Shown piece after piece: positions 1 to 6,658 of a DNA stretch of 37,984 bases. Source of the stretch: a virus. The stretch is taken from positions 1 through 37,984 of IMG/VR virus record IMGVR_UViG_3300040960_000278; one strand, 5' to 3'. Position 1 is the first letter of the stretch, and each line of letters opens with the position of its first letter. Both the position numbers and the translations under genes were made by a program. The notes under the pieces are model-generated. The model searched no databases and was not told where the DNA came from. It was given only the letters and a program-made list of their open reading frames with translations.

Positions 1-127
1 TGCGCTCCTGCACGTGTACGATGGGTAAAAGCATTAGACTTAACAGGCTCAATGGAAGCAGTACAGCCACAAATAATACTGCTATTGGCATTTGGAGCAA
101 TGGCAATGAGATGAGCGTTACGCATTC
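1..127. repeat. Left copy of the 127-bp end overlap (circular contig seam)
   Basis: Bases 1-127 are identical to 37858-37984. The copy lies inside nrdA and joining the ends restores one uninterrupted nrdA frame, so this is an overlap of a circular or circularly permuted assembly and not a gene duplication. A length of 127 is a common assembler k-mer, which makes an assembly overlap more likely than a true terminal repeat. Confidence 0.95.
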
Positions 128-1337
128 TAGTACCTGTGAGATCTTCTGGTTCACCTAACTCCTCCGCTAGTTGTTGAGAAGCAGCACGTGCTTCGTTATA
201 GATGTGCTTTGATATCTGAATGTTAAGACTCTTGGCCATAGGATTTTCCCAAGGTAAGTTACGCTGTTGTAACAGACCATGAAAACCCATAGCACCTAAG
301 CCAATACTACGCTCACGTTGTGCTGAGTACTTAGCCTTGCTCAATTGATCAGGTGCATTGTTAATGAATACATCAAGTACATTATCGAGGAGACGTACAA
401 GGTCTGCCACAATAGTAGTGTCTTTCCAATCATCATACTTCTCTAAGTTGATAGAAGATAAACAACATACTGCGGTGCGATCTTCATTAGTCGCTAAGTG
501 AATCTCATTACATAAGTTACTACCATTGATCTTTAATCCCATAGCTTTCTGAGCAGGGTTAAGATGCGCGTTAGCAGTGTCAATAAAGTTAAGGTACGGC
601 TGACCAGTGCGGAAGCGTACGTCTAGCAAACGCTGCCATAGTGTGCGAGCACGTACGGTATTACGTACTTCACCGCTATGTGGATCTACTAAATCCCACT
701 CACCATCATGCTCTAGCATCAACATGAATTCATTAGGGATGTTAACAGCACCGAACAAGTTGAAGCACTTACGATCAGGATCACCACCTGTAGGTACTTT
801 GAAGTTTAAGAACTCTTCAATGTCAGGATGACTGATGTCTAAGTATGCAGCGTAGCTACCCTTGCGTGTCTTGCCTTGCTTGTACGCAGTCATCTGACTA
901 TCCACTACCTTAAGGAATGGAATAGGTGACGGTGCCTTATCAGACACAGCACGCACGTCAGACCAGTGACCACCTACACCACCACCTTTAACAGATAACC
1001 AAGCTACCTCTTCGTTGTGGCCAATGAGACTTTCTAAGTTGTCACCTACATACGTGAGGAAACACGATATCGGAAGGCCATGTACAGGTTCGCTAGGTAG
1101 TGGTGCGTTACTGAGTACAGGACTAGCAAACATAAACCAACGCCGAGAAGCGTAATCATAAATCCGCTGAGCAAAGGCAGAGTCACCGTTGCTATAGGCA
1201 ACAGCAGCGCGAGCGAAAGCCTCTTGAGGATCTTCGTTGTCGCGGCAGTAGTAGTCTTTAAGAAGTGTACTAGCTTGTGGAGATAGGTCTTCGTTACGGG
1301 TTGTATCAATTGTAATTCCTAGATATTCTTTTTTCAT
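1..1337 (-). CDS. nrdA: Ribonucleotide reductase class I, large (alpha) subunit, N-terminal part (continues at 37446-37984)
   Basis: Reduces ribonucleotides to deoxyribonucleotides for phage DNA synthesis, with NrdB. Across the circular seam the gene is 1749 nt (582 aa). In the translation I see FASPVLSN (about 70-77), the redox cysteine in LPISCFL (C92, E. coli C225 equivalent), the active site SNLCNEI (N274, C276, E278; E. coli N437/C439/E441), and C291 in AVCCLS (E. coli C462). The first family-conserved cysteine lies about 130 residues earlier than in E. coli NrdA, so the N-terminal ATP-cone that mediates dATP shut-off is absent. That is a sensible state for a phage enzyme. The ATG at 1337-1335 overlaps the stop of the preceding microprotein (TAATG). 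Its C-terminal third is at the other end of the window. Confidence 0.96.
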   Translation of the reverse strand, partial: MKKEYLGITIDTTRNEDLSPQASTLLKDYYCRDNEDPQEAFARAAVAYSNGDSAFAQRIYDYASRRWFMFASPVLSNAPLPSEPVHGLPISCFLTYVGDNLESLIGHNEEVAWLSVKGGGVGGHWSDVRAVSDKAPSPIPFLKVVDSQMTAYKQGKTRKGSYAAYLDISHPDIEEFLNFKVPTGGDPDRKCFNLFGAVNIPNEFMLMLEHDGEWDLVDPHSGEVRNTVRARTLWQRLLDVRFRTGQPYLNFIDTANAHLNPAQKAMGLKINGSNLCNEIHLATNEDRTAVCCLSSINLEKYDDWKDTTIVADLVRLLDNVLDVFINNAPDQLSKAKYSAQRERSIGLGAMGFHGLLQQRNLPWENPMAKSLNIQISKHIYNEARAASQQLAEELGEPEDLTGTRMRNAHLIAIAPNANSSIICGCTASIEPVKSNAFTHRTRAGA

Positions 1338-1426
1338 TATCGTGTTACCAAATAAGTGACTGCGAATACTGCAAACCATAGTGACCAAATAGGTGCTATG
1401 TATTTTTCAGCGAAGCTATTCATCAT
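1337..1426 (-). CDS. 29-aa single-span membrane microprotein
   Basis: An ORF of 29 codons starting MMNSFAEKYIAP and ending in a hydrophobic stretch (about residues 12-27, WSLWFAVFAVTYL) and TR. A strong ribosome site (AGGAGGAGT) lies directly upstream, and its TAA overlaps the nrdA ATG (TAATG), so translation of nrdA is probably coupled to it. The start ATG lies inside the 3' end of the upstream 56-aa gene. Function is unknown; the predicted product is a small inner-membrane protein. The ribosome site and the tight coupling are the main support, since the ORF is very short. Confidence 0.6.
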   Translation of the reverse strand: MMNSFAEKYIAPIWSLWFAVFAVTYLVTR

Positions 1427-1586
1427 ACTCCTCCTCTTCAAATTGTGCAATGATATAATCATAATTTTCTTCGATGATATCTTTGCAACGTTCTACTAAA
1501 TCATCTGCGTGTAGCTCAAATAACTCCATGAGTGTAGTCTCATCAAGACTCTTCAGCTTCTCGCATAACTCTGCGTAGGTAATCAT
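1416..1586 (-). CDS. 56-aa acidic hypothetical protein
   Basis: Starts MITYAELCEKLKSLDE and ends with an acidic tail (QFEEEEYDE). It shares an ATGA junction with the upstream DUF3310 gene, and its end overlaps the next microprotein start. The composition and the regular Leu/Glu spacing suggest a small, mostly helical protein. I do not recognise a family. Its place in an unbroken coupled series between the DUF3310 gene and nrdA argues that it is real. Confidence 0.65.
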   Translation of the reverse strand: MITYAELCEKLKSLDETTLMELFELHADDLVERCKDIIEENYDYIIAQFEEEEYDE

Positions 1587-1864
1587 AACACACTTACCAA
1601 CTTATCAATGTAATGACGTGCCTTCTGTAGATCTTGCACGCCGCCTTTGTCTTCCCATCGACTAACATACTTGATGATGTTACCCCATAGGTAGCCTTTG
1701 AATGCTTCCTCAGACATACATGACTCCATGTAATCCCAAGGTTGAATAGCTTTCTGATAATGATCGCCCCCAATCTGGGTACGATCCTCCCTACTTTGGG
1801 TACGCTTTGCTTGGTTACGCTCTGCTACTGCATCGCAGACTTCTCGGTATGTTAATTCAGACAT
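1583..1864 (-). CDS. DUF3310 family protein (T7 gp1.7-like)
   Basis: A 93-aa protein with the DUF3310 signature: IGGDHYQKAIQPWDYM (about 31-46), then GNIIKYVSRWEDKGG (about 61-75) and DLQKARHYIDKL. The same domain occurs in T7 gp1.7, a nucleoside monophosphate kinase, so a role in nucleotide supply beside nrdA/nrdB is plausible but inferred. I chose the ATG at 1864 because GGAGAGC stands 4-10 bases upstream. A longer in-frame start at 1885 would overlap the upstream gene more. The stop overlaps the next start (ATGA). Confidence 0.85.
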   Translation of the reverse strand: MSELTYREVCDAVAERNQAKRTQSREDRTQIGGDHYQKAIQPWDYMESCMSEEAFKGYLWGNIIKYVSRWEDKGGVQDLQKARHYIDKLVSVL

Positions 1865-2198
1865 AATGCTCTCCATTGTTTCCATTCTGGCCTATGATAT
1901 CCATACGATCTTCATCAAAGTCAAAGCCTTTCTCATTCCAGTGAGCAGGACGGTTGTCTTTCATTTCCTGTGGTGCGAAGTCATCTAGCTCAAGTAACTT
2001 AGCGAAGATCTCTTCTTGCTTTAGAGTACGTGCCTCAAGTATTTGAGCTAGTCCAATCCAAGCATTCATTGTCTTATCTACTGACCATTTGTTTTCGTAT
2101 GCCATCTCAGCAATCAGCTCTATGTCGTCTTGCGTCATAGCCACTCGCATCATGGCATCTTCTAAGTCAAACCTATCAACGCCCCATTTATTTTTCAC
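1857..2198 (-). CDS. Hypothetical protein, about 113 aa, probable GTG start
   Basis: I place the start at the GTG at 2198, which has a purine-rich GAGAGAAG stretch upstream and gives only an 11-bp overlap with the metallophosphoesterase gene. In-frame ATGs upstream (up to 2264) would need a long overlap and would add a hydrophobic leader that looks like a frame shadow. The protein begins VKNKWGVDRFDLEDAMM and includes DDIELIAEMAYENKW and a Glu/Asp-rich C-terminus. It looks helical and acidic. No family is recognised; it sits between the phosphoesterase and the DUF3310 gene. Confidence 0.6.
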   Translation of the reverse strand: MKNKWGVDRFDLEDAMMRVAMTQDDIELIAEMAYENKWSVDKTMNAWIGLAQILEARTLKQEEIFAKLLELDDFAPQEMKDNRPAHWNEKGFDFDEDRMDIIGQNGNNGEHYV

Positions 2199-2955
2199 TG
2201 TACTTCTCTCGCAGATAATTAATACTAACAGGTAACTCATCAAAGCTACCATCATTAACTTCATTCAGCATCCACAGTCCAGACCATGACCCGTTAGTTT
2301 GTGGGTTAAGATAATCTTCATCGTGTTGGTAGTAGATACCTGCGAACAAACCAGTAAGATTCTTACCATCAGCTCTGCGGCCATAAGCAATGTCACGATC
2401 TTGTACGTGACCCATGACACAGCTCATCATCTTCTTAGATAGAAGTAGCTTCGCACTACTGACAGGTCTACCCATAACACCTGATACAAAGTAATGGCTA
2501 TAACATACGCCATCGATAACAGCAGGTTCAAGAAAGTCATACACTTCCCATCCAAGTTTGTTTAAGCGTAGGTCATCATAGCTAATCAATCCCTCTAGCT
2601 TTGCATCGTTCTCTACTGCACGCTCGATACGTTGCTCATGGTTACCAATCAAGAAGATCATGCGAGGATTCCATTGCTTCTTCTTGTTAAGACGCAAGCG
2701 ATCCTGCTCTTCACGTATTGGTGTTAGCAGATCAAACATACCATCAAGACCTGCATCGATGTCATGCTTGTAGCGTCTGCCTTCAAATGATTTCTTGCCT
2801 ACATCGTACATAGATAACGATGGCATATCCCAGTGATCACCTAAGTGTACGATCACATCTGGTTTCTTTTCTGCTGCATACTGACCTGCCCATCGTAGGT
2901 GATCAGTCTTGCCGTTAGGTTTACATTGTGTATCTGGTATTACTAAGTGTTTCAT
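2188..2955 (-). CDS. Calcineurin-like metallophosphoesterase
   Basis: A 255-aa protein with the full two-metal phosphoesterase signature: D8 in VIPDTQ, GDHWD (G39-D43), GNHE (G104-E107), H154 in CYSHYF and GHVQ (G182-Q185). Such enzymes cleave phosphomono- or diesters; the substrate here is unknown, with nucleotides or nucleic-acid ends as candidates. The ATG at 2955 overlaps the stop of the endonuclease I gene (ATGA), and AGGAAGAA precedes it. Similar phosphoesterases are common in the replication region of podo- and siphoviruses. Function is sure at the fold level only. Confidence 0.88.
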   Translation of the reverse strand: MKHLVIPDTQCKPNGKTDHLRWAGQYAAEKKPDVIVHLGDHWDMPSLSMYDVGKKSFEGRRYKHDIDAGLDGMFDLLTPIREEQDRLRLNKKKQWNPRMIFLIGNHEQRIERAVENDAKLEGLISYDDLRLNKLGWEVYDFLEPAVIDGVCYSHYFVSGVMGRPVSSAKLLLSKKMMSCVMGHVQDRDIAYGRRADGKNLTGLFAGIYYQHDEDYLNPQTNGSWSGLWMLNEVNDGSFDELPVSINYLREKYSEK

Positions 2956-3359
2956 TTCTTCCTGCTCCACATTGGAGGTACTGTGTCGGGTGAGTAGTAC
3001 TCAAAGTTGTTCTTCTTCGCCCACTCTGCCATTGTGAATCTACTACCATCAGCACGCTTACGTGCGAATGGCATAGCAGTGTTAGGGTTCTGAAAGATAA
3101 AGACTAACGTTTCATTCTTACCGAGTGAGTTACGTACGTCTACATACTTGCGTGCTTCATCCCTTGTTCTGAATCTACCTTTCACTTCAATGAATGTAGT
3201 GAATCCATACTCTTCAAATACAAAATCAGGTTCATACCTACGTACCTGAGTGTACTCGATCTTGTCAGGGTGATAGTTACAACGTTTAAGTTGCTTGGCT
3301 AAGTCGTACTCTAGCCATGAATCATATCCCTTCGGTACGTTTTTCTTGCTTCGCTTCAT
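2952..3359 (-). CDS. T7 endonuclease I-like Holliday junction resolvase
   Basis: A 135-aa protein aligning by eye with T7 gp3: SWLEYDLAKQL (catalytic E17), RYEPDFVF (D45), and FIEVKGRF (E58, K60), matching the E20, D55, E65 and K67 set of T7, followed by the family's R/K-rich segment. It cleaves branched DNA during genome concatemer resolution and, in T7, host DNA breakdown. I chose the start MKRSKKNVPKG; upstream in-frame codons belong to the overlap with the exonuclease gene (38 bp). Confidence 0.9.
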   Translation of the reverse strand: MKRSKKNVPKGYDSWLEYDLAKQLKRCNYHPDKIEYTQVRRYEPDFVFEEYGFTTFIEVKGRFRTRDEARKYVDVRNSLGKNETLVFIFQNPNTAMPFARKRADGSRFTMAEWAKKNNFEYYSPDTVPPMWSRKK

Positions 3360-4044
3360 CCTGTGCGGCCTCTTCTGTTTCTGGTGGCATCCATAACTCA
3401 CCTTTGATCCTACGTAAATAGAGTAGCCTCCCATTTTCTAATGCTCTGTCTTCGCCTAGATGTTCAACACATACTTCCCACATCTCACGTGGTGTCTTAT
3501 CACCAAGTAGCTTAGCTGCCTTAACACAACCGATACCTTTAACACCAATGATGTTATCGATACGATCACCCATTAAGAATTGCATATAGAAATTAAGATC
3601 ACCTTCATCCTGTTCAATGTAATACAACCGCTTCTTAGCAAAGTTGTAGTGCCATCCAACAACCTGATCGAAGTCTTTATCTAGTGAAACGATGATGGCT
3701 TCATCGCCTAGCTCAGTCGCTCGGATAGCGATGGTATCATCTGCTTCCTCGCCATCTGAAACGTCAGCATCCCATTCCTTAATTAGGTACTCACGTAATG
3801 CTGCATGGTGTACAGGCTTGCGGTTATCTTTTCTGTTACCTTTGTAAGGTTCAGTGACTGCGATATCATTGCGGAAGTTTGTCGTCCCTGACAAGAACAC
3901 TTCACACTCTTCTACTTCATCTAGCTCCACCATAATGTCAGCGATAAAACTATACATAGTAGAAGTTGCTACCTCCTCGGACTCCTTATCGCAAGCGAAT
4001 CCGATTCGGTAGCATAGCATATCACCGTCAATCAGGGCGATCAC
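3322..4044 (-). CDS. 5'-3' exonuclease (FEN/T7 gp6-type)
   Basis: A 240-aa protein of the flap-endonuclease/5' nuclease superfamily. Visible motifs are DGD (D6, D8), YKGNR (67-71), GEEADDT (E100, D102, D103), SLDKDFD (D122, D124), GDRIDNI (D160, D163) and the helix-hairpin-helix VKGIG (168-172). It removes RNA primers and resects DNA during replication and recombination. The start codon is GTG (4044-4042), overlapping the SSB stop (GTGA), with GAGG just upstream. The charged C-terminal tail overlaps the endonuclease I gene. Confidence 0.92.
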   Translation of the reverse strand: MIALIDGDMLCYRIGFACDKESEEVATSTMYSFIADIMVELDEVEECEVFLSGTTNFRNDIAVTEPYKGNRKDNRKPVHHAALREYLIKEWDADVSDGEEADDTIAIRATELGDEAIIVSLDKDFDQVVGWHYNFAKKRLYYIEQDEGDLNFYMQFLMGDRIDNIIGVKGIGCVKAAKLLGDKTPREMWEVCVEHLGEDRALENGRLLYLRRIKGELWMPPETEEAAQDEAKQEKRTEGI

Positions 4045-4448
4045 AAGACCTCGATATCAGCATCGTCACCGATTTCCTCAACAGCATCAGCGTGATACTC
4101 TTTAAGGTCAGTGACTACTAGCTTAGCGATACCTGCGCTTACACCCTTAGCACCTGTCGGAGCTTTCCAAGCGTAAGGTTTGATCAGTACGTCAGCCTTA
4201 GATTCGTTAGCAACCTTGGCCATGATCTCATTACCATCCTTATCGTATGGTGTGATTGGATACTTAGACTTTGAAGTAAAGAAGTAACCACGATCGTCAT
4301 CCTTGGTACGTACCTTCACACCTTCTTCCTCAAGGCGTGCTACTTGTGCATCAGTCAGGTTACATACATCTACCTGATACTTACCTGATAGTTGATTTGT
4401 CTCTTTCAGGCAAGACCAGTAGAGATCAACGTTGGTGAGCTTAAACAT
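4041..4448 (-). CDS. Single-stranded DNA-binding protein (T7 gp2.5-like)
   Basis: A 135-aa protein; the segment ADVLIKPYAWKAP followed by a KLVVTDLKEY strand resembles the conserved core of T7-like gp2.5 proteins (KLKVKYSLVPYKWN). The C-terminus is acidic (EEIGDDADIEVL), the usual protein-interaction tail of SSBs that contacts polymerase and helicase. It sits just before the exonuclease, as expected in a replication cassette. It is shorter than T7 gp2.5 (232 aa), so the assignment rests on the core and the tail. Confidence 0.8.
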   Translation of the reverse strand: MFKLTNVDLYWSCLKETNQLSGKYQVDVCNLTDAQVARLEEEGVKVRTKDDDRGYFFTSKSKYPITPYDKDGNEIMAKVANESKADVLIKPYAWKAPTGAKGVSAGIAKLVVTDLKEYHADAVEEIGDDADIEVL

Positions 4449-4450
4449 AA

Positions 4451-4693
4451 TTACTTGTCCTCTGTTTTAGCGTTGGTGTTAGTTAGGTTCTGAGTACTAC
4501 CACGTCCGAACAATTGTGATGCTTGCTCAACAGTACCAGTAAATGACATTGAGAATGTCGCACTGCCTTTAGCATCGTTGTCCATGCGGGTACTACCGTC
4601 ACCCATGAATGAATTATTACCACGTACGTTAGTATCGTCAGCGGCCATAACTGGTGTTGCAGCTACTGCTGCGATCAAGATTAAGTGTTTCAT
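4451..4693 (-). CDS. Small exported protein (signal peptide), unknown function
   Basis: An 80-aa protein starting MKHLILIAAVAATPVMA, a typical Sec signal peptide with cleavage expected after about A17 (VMA-AD). The mature part is small, polar and rich in Asn, Ser, Thr and Gly (DTNVRGNNSFMGDGSTRMDN), without cysteines. The ribosome site is clear (AAGGAGATTCTA before ATG). It is the first gene behind its own promoter at 4719-4747, directly ahead of the SSB gene. A periplasmic or envelope protein in the middle of a replication operon is unexpected. Superinfection exclusion or envelope modification would fit but is inference. Confidence 0.8.
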   Translation of the reverse strand: MKHLILIAAVAATPVMAADDTNVRGNNSFMGDGSTRMDNDAKGSATFSMSFTGTVEQASQLFGRGSTQNLTNTNAKTEDK

Positions 4694-4718
4694 TAGAATC
4701 TCCTTAGATTACACTAAT

Positions 4719-4747
4719 ATTATATCATAAGATTTAGTGTGTGTCTA
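4719..4747 (-). promoter_or_regulatory. Sigma70-type promoter PE2 for the secreted protein/SSB segment
   Basis: Read on the minus strand: TAGACA (4747-4742), a 17-bp spacer, TATAAT (4724-4719), and a TGA extended -10 directly before it. The -35 lies in the last codons of the polymerase gene. The expected start site precedes the ribosome site of the exported-protein gene by about 20 bases. Confidence 0.75.
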
Positions 4748-6377
4748 GCCATGTCTTGCCGATCTTTGCCTCAGACTCAGCAGGGATGCGAAAGCCTAAG
4801 ACATTACCTGCCTTGATACTAGCCTTGGTCATGATGTTTGCTACTACGTCACCATAGTGAGCAGGTACTTCCATCTGAATCTCATCATGTACAAAAGCCA
4901 CTTGCTTAACAGGGACATTAGCTCGGCGCAACATACGATGTGCTTCGACACACCATTGCTTTGCGATGATAGCACCGCATGATTGTAGCAAGCTGTTGAG
5001 TGCTGCGTGCTCTGATCGGATGCGTACCTTGCGACCATCCAATGCAGGGACGTAACCCTTCGATGCGATCCTCTGCACCTTTAACAGCAGTTGCTGTAGC
5101 TTGGGTGTGTTACCCATGAACTTATCAATTAACTCTTGTCCTTTCTTTGCGTTACCTCCTGCGATTGCGCCTATCTTTGCAGCACCTGCACCATAGAGCA
5201 GGGCGTAGATAAATGTCTTAGCCTGTGCTCTGGTCTCAAGACCTGCTGCGTGTTGATTAGCAGTATGAATGTCACCATCGAGTAACTCTTTGGTGTAGTT
5301 ATCATCCTGCATATAGTGAGCTAAACAGCGTAGCTCAATACCACTAAGGTCAGTACCTACTAGTACGTTACCTTCGTCTACTGTCCAACAGCTACGGCAC
5401 TCCTTACCGTATGGACTATTAACACTAGGTACTTGACCAAGGTTAGGGTTCTGGTGCGTCATACGTCCTGTCACAGCACCATTACTGATCACCCTACCAT
5501 GTACCCTACCGTCATCATCAGCACGTTCTAGCCATGAATCCACTAGGCCGACACGTTTCTGTAGCATCAGGTATTCGTTGATTAGCTTAGCCTCTGGTAG
5601 ATCAATACCATCAAGTACCTTCTCATTCACGATGATAGATCCTTTCTCAGTACGCTCAGTGAACTTAACACCTAGAGTTTCAAGACGCTTAGCAATCTGT
5701 TGTCGTGATCCTACGTTAAACTCTTCAACGTGATCCTTCAAACGTTTACCTGTCTTCTCACTCCATCGCTCAGTAACGATAGGTGGAAAGGTAACCTGCA
5801 TCTGCATCTCGATATCTACCATGCGGTTGCGTAGCTCAGCGAGTAGCTTACTTGCCTTCGGTACGTCTAGCTTGAAACCAGTACGTTCCTGACGTGCCAT
5901 GTGCATAGCTACCTCATGCTCTAGTGCTAGTGATTGTTGCCAACCTTCACCCATCTCATGCACAAGATGTTTGTGCAAGCGTTCGAGTACCTCAACGTCA
6001 CGTGTACAGTAGTCAAGCATCTCTACTGTTAGGCCGCCATCAAAGTCTTCAACATCAAAGTCCATCTTGTCAAAGCCTAAGCGTTTGCCCCATGCCTTGA
6101 GACTGTGACCACCTTCTACGTTAGGATCGTACAAGCGTGACATGATCAACGTATCGTGTGCGTGTGGTAGTTTGATACCAATACCTAACACTTCACGTAG
6201 TACCTTAGCATCGAAGCCAATCAGGTTATGAGCACAGACTTGTTCGTTCTCAAGGTACTTAGCTAACAGCTTGTACTCTTCAGGCGTAGTCCATGTTTGA
6301 ATAACCTCACCTTTCTTAGTGACGACACACCAGATCTTATCGTGTGCTAGATTAGTTTCAATGTCTAAGTAAATCAT
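4734..6377 (-). CDS. DNA polymerase, family A (T7 gp5-like, no thioredoxin-binding insert)
   Basis: A 547-aa replicative polymerase. The N-terminal 3'-5' exonuclease has D5 and E7 (DIET), D56 (IGFD) and D127 (YCTRDVEV). The polymerase domain has motif A TDLSGIELR (D343), motif B RAQAKTFIYALLYG (R383, K387, Y391) and motif C VHDEIQ (H497-E499). Tyr at 391 equals T7 Y526 / E. coli F762, the state usually seen in virulent phages. T7 gp5 has 704 residues; here the thumb region between TGK (209-211) and SRQQIAKRL (224-232) is very short, so the roughly 75-residue thioredoxin-binding loop of T7 is lost. ATGA junction with the upstream gene. Confidence 0.96.
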   Translation of the reverse strand: MIYLDIETNLAHDKIWCVVTKKGEVIQTWTTPEEYKLLAKYLENEQVCAHNLIGFDAKVLREVLGIGIKLPHAHDTLIMSRLYDPNVEGGHSLKAWGKRLGFDKMDFDVEDFDGGLTVEMLDYCTRDVEVLERLHKHLVHEMGEGWQQSLALEHEVAMHMARQERTGFKLDVPKASKLLAELRNRMVDIEMQMQVTFPPIVTERWSEKTGKRLKDHVEEFNVGSRQQIAKRLETLGVKFTERTEKGSIIVNEKVLDGIDLPEAKLINEYLMLQKRVGLVDSWLERADDDGRVHGRVISNGAVTGRMTHQNPNLGQVPSVNSPYGKECRSCWTVDEGNVLVGTDLSGIELRCLAHYMQDDNYTKELLDGDIHTANQHAAGLETRAQAKTFIYALLYGAGAAKIGAIAGGNAKKGQELIDKFMGNTPKLQQLLLKVQRIASKGYVPALDGRKVRIRSEHAALNSLLQSCGAIIAKQWCVEAHRMLRRANVPVKQVAFVHDEIQMEVPAHYGDVVANIMTKASIKAGNVLGFRIPAESEAKIGKTWLDTH

Positions 6378-6658
6378 ACGTGATTGTCTGTTTGAATAAT
6401 CCTAAAGAATGTATCATGTTCTGGAAATTCTTTCATGAACTTCCTAGCATAGAAAGCTACATGACTATTAGATATCTTGTAGTTATCATCTGATTTAGTT
6501 TCTACCTGACTATACCATCTGATACGTTCAATGATAGCTTGTGCTCCATAACTTTTTACACCTGCCTTAATAGCTTGGAAGGTATAGTCTTTGAACAGAT
6601 CCCAAATATGTGGGTTGTCACTATCAAACTTATCAAACTTTTCTTTTAACTTATTCAT
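6374..6658 (-). CDS. Conserved hypothetical protein, 94 aa
   Basis: Contains KFDSDNPHIWDLF (about 9-21), AIIERIRWYSQVET (about 41-54) and HVAFYARKFMKEFP (about 66-79). I recognise this pattern from a small conserved protein of phages and prophages whose role is not established. It is coupled by ATGA both to the primase-helicase gene and to the polymerase gene, so it is made with the replisome. A replication accessory role is only suggested by position. Confidence 0.75.
   Translation of the reverse strand: MNKLKEKFDKFDSDNPHIWDLFKDYTFQAIKAGVKSYGAQAIIERIRWYSQVETKSDDNYKISNSHVAFYARKFMKEFPEHDTFFRIIQTDNHV

Noticed and set aside
1-127. True direct terminal repeats of a T7-like virion genome.
   Set aside because: The repeat lies inside a coding gene, is exactly 127 bases (a usual assembly word size), and T7-like terminal repeats normally lie in non-coding DNA. 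Real ends need read data.
1046-1309. An 87-codon minus-strand ORF with long hydrophobic stretches.
   Set aside because: It lies wholly inside nrdA in another frame, and the nrdA frame holds conserved catalytic motifs.
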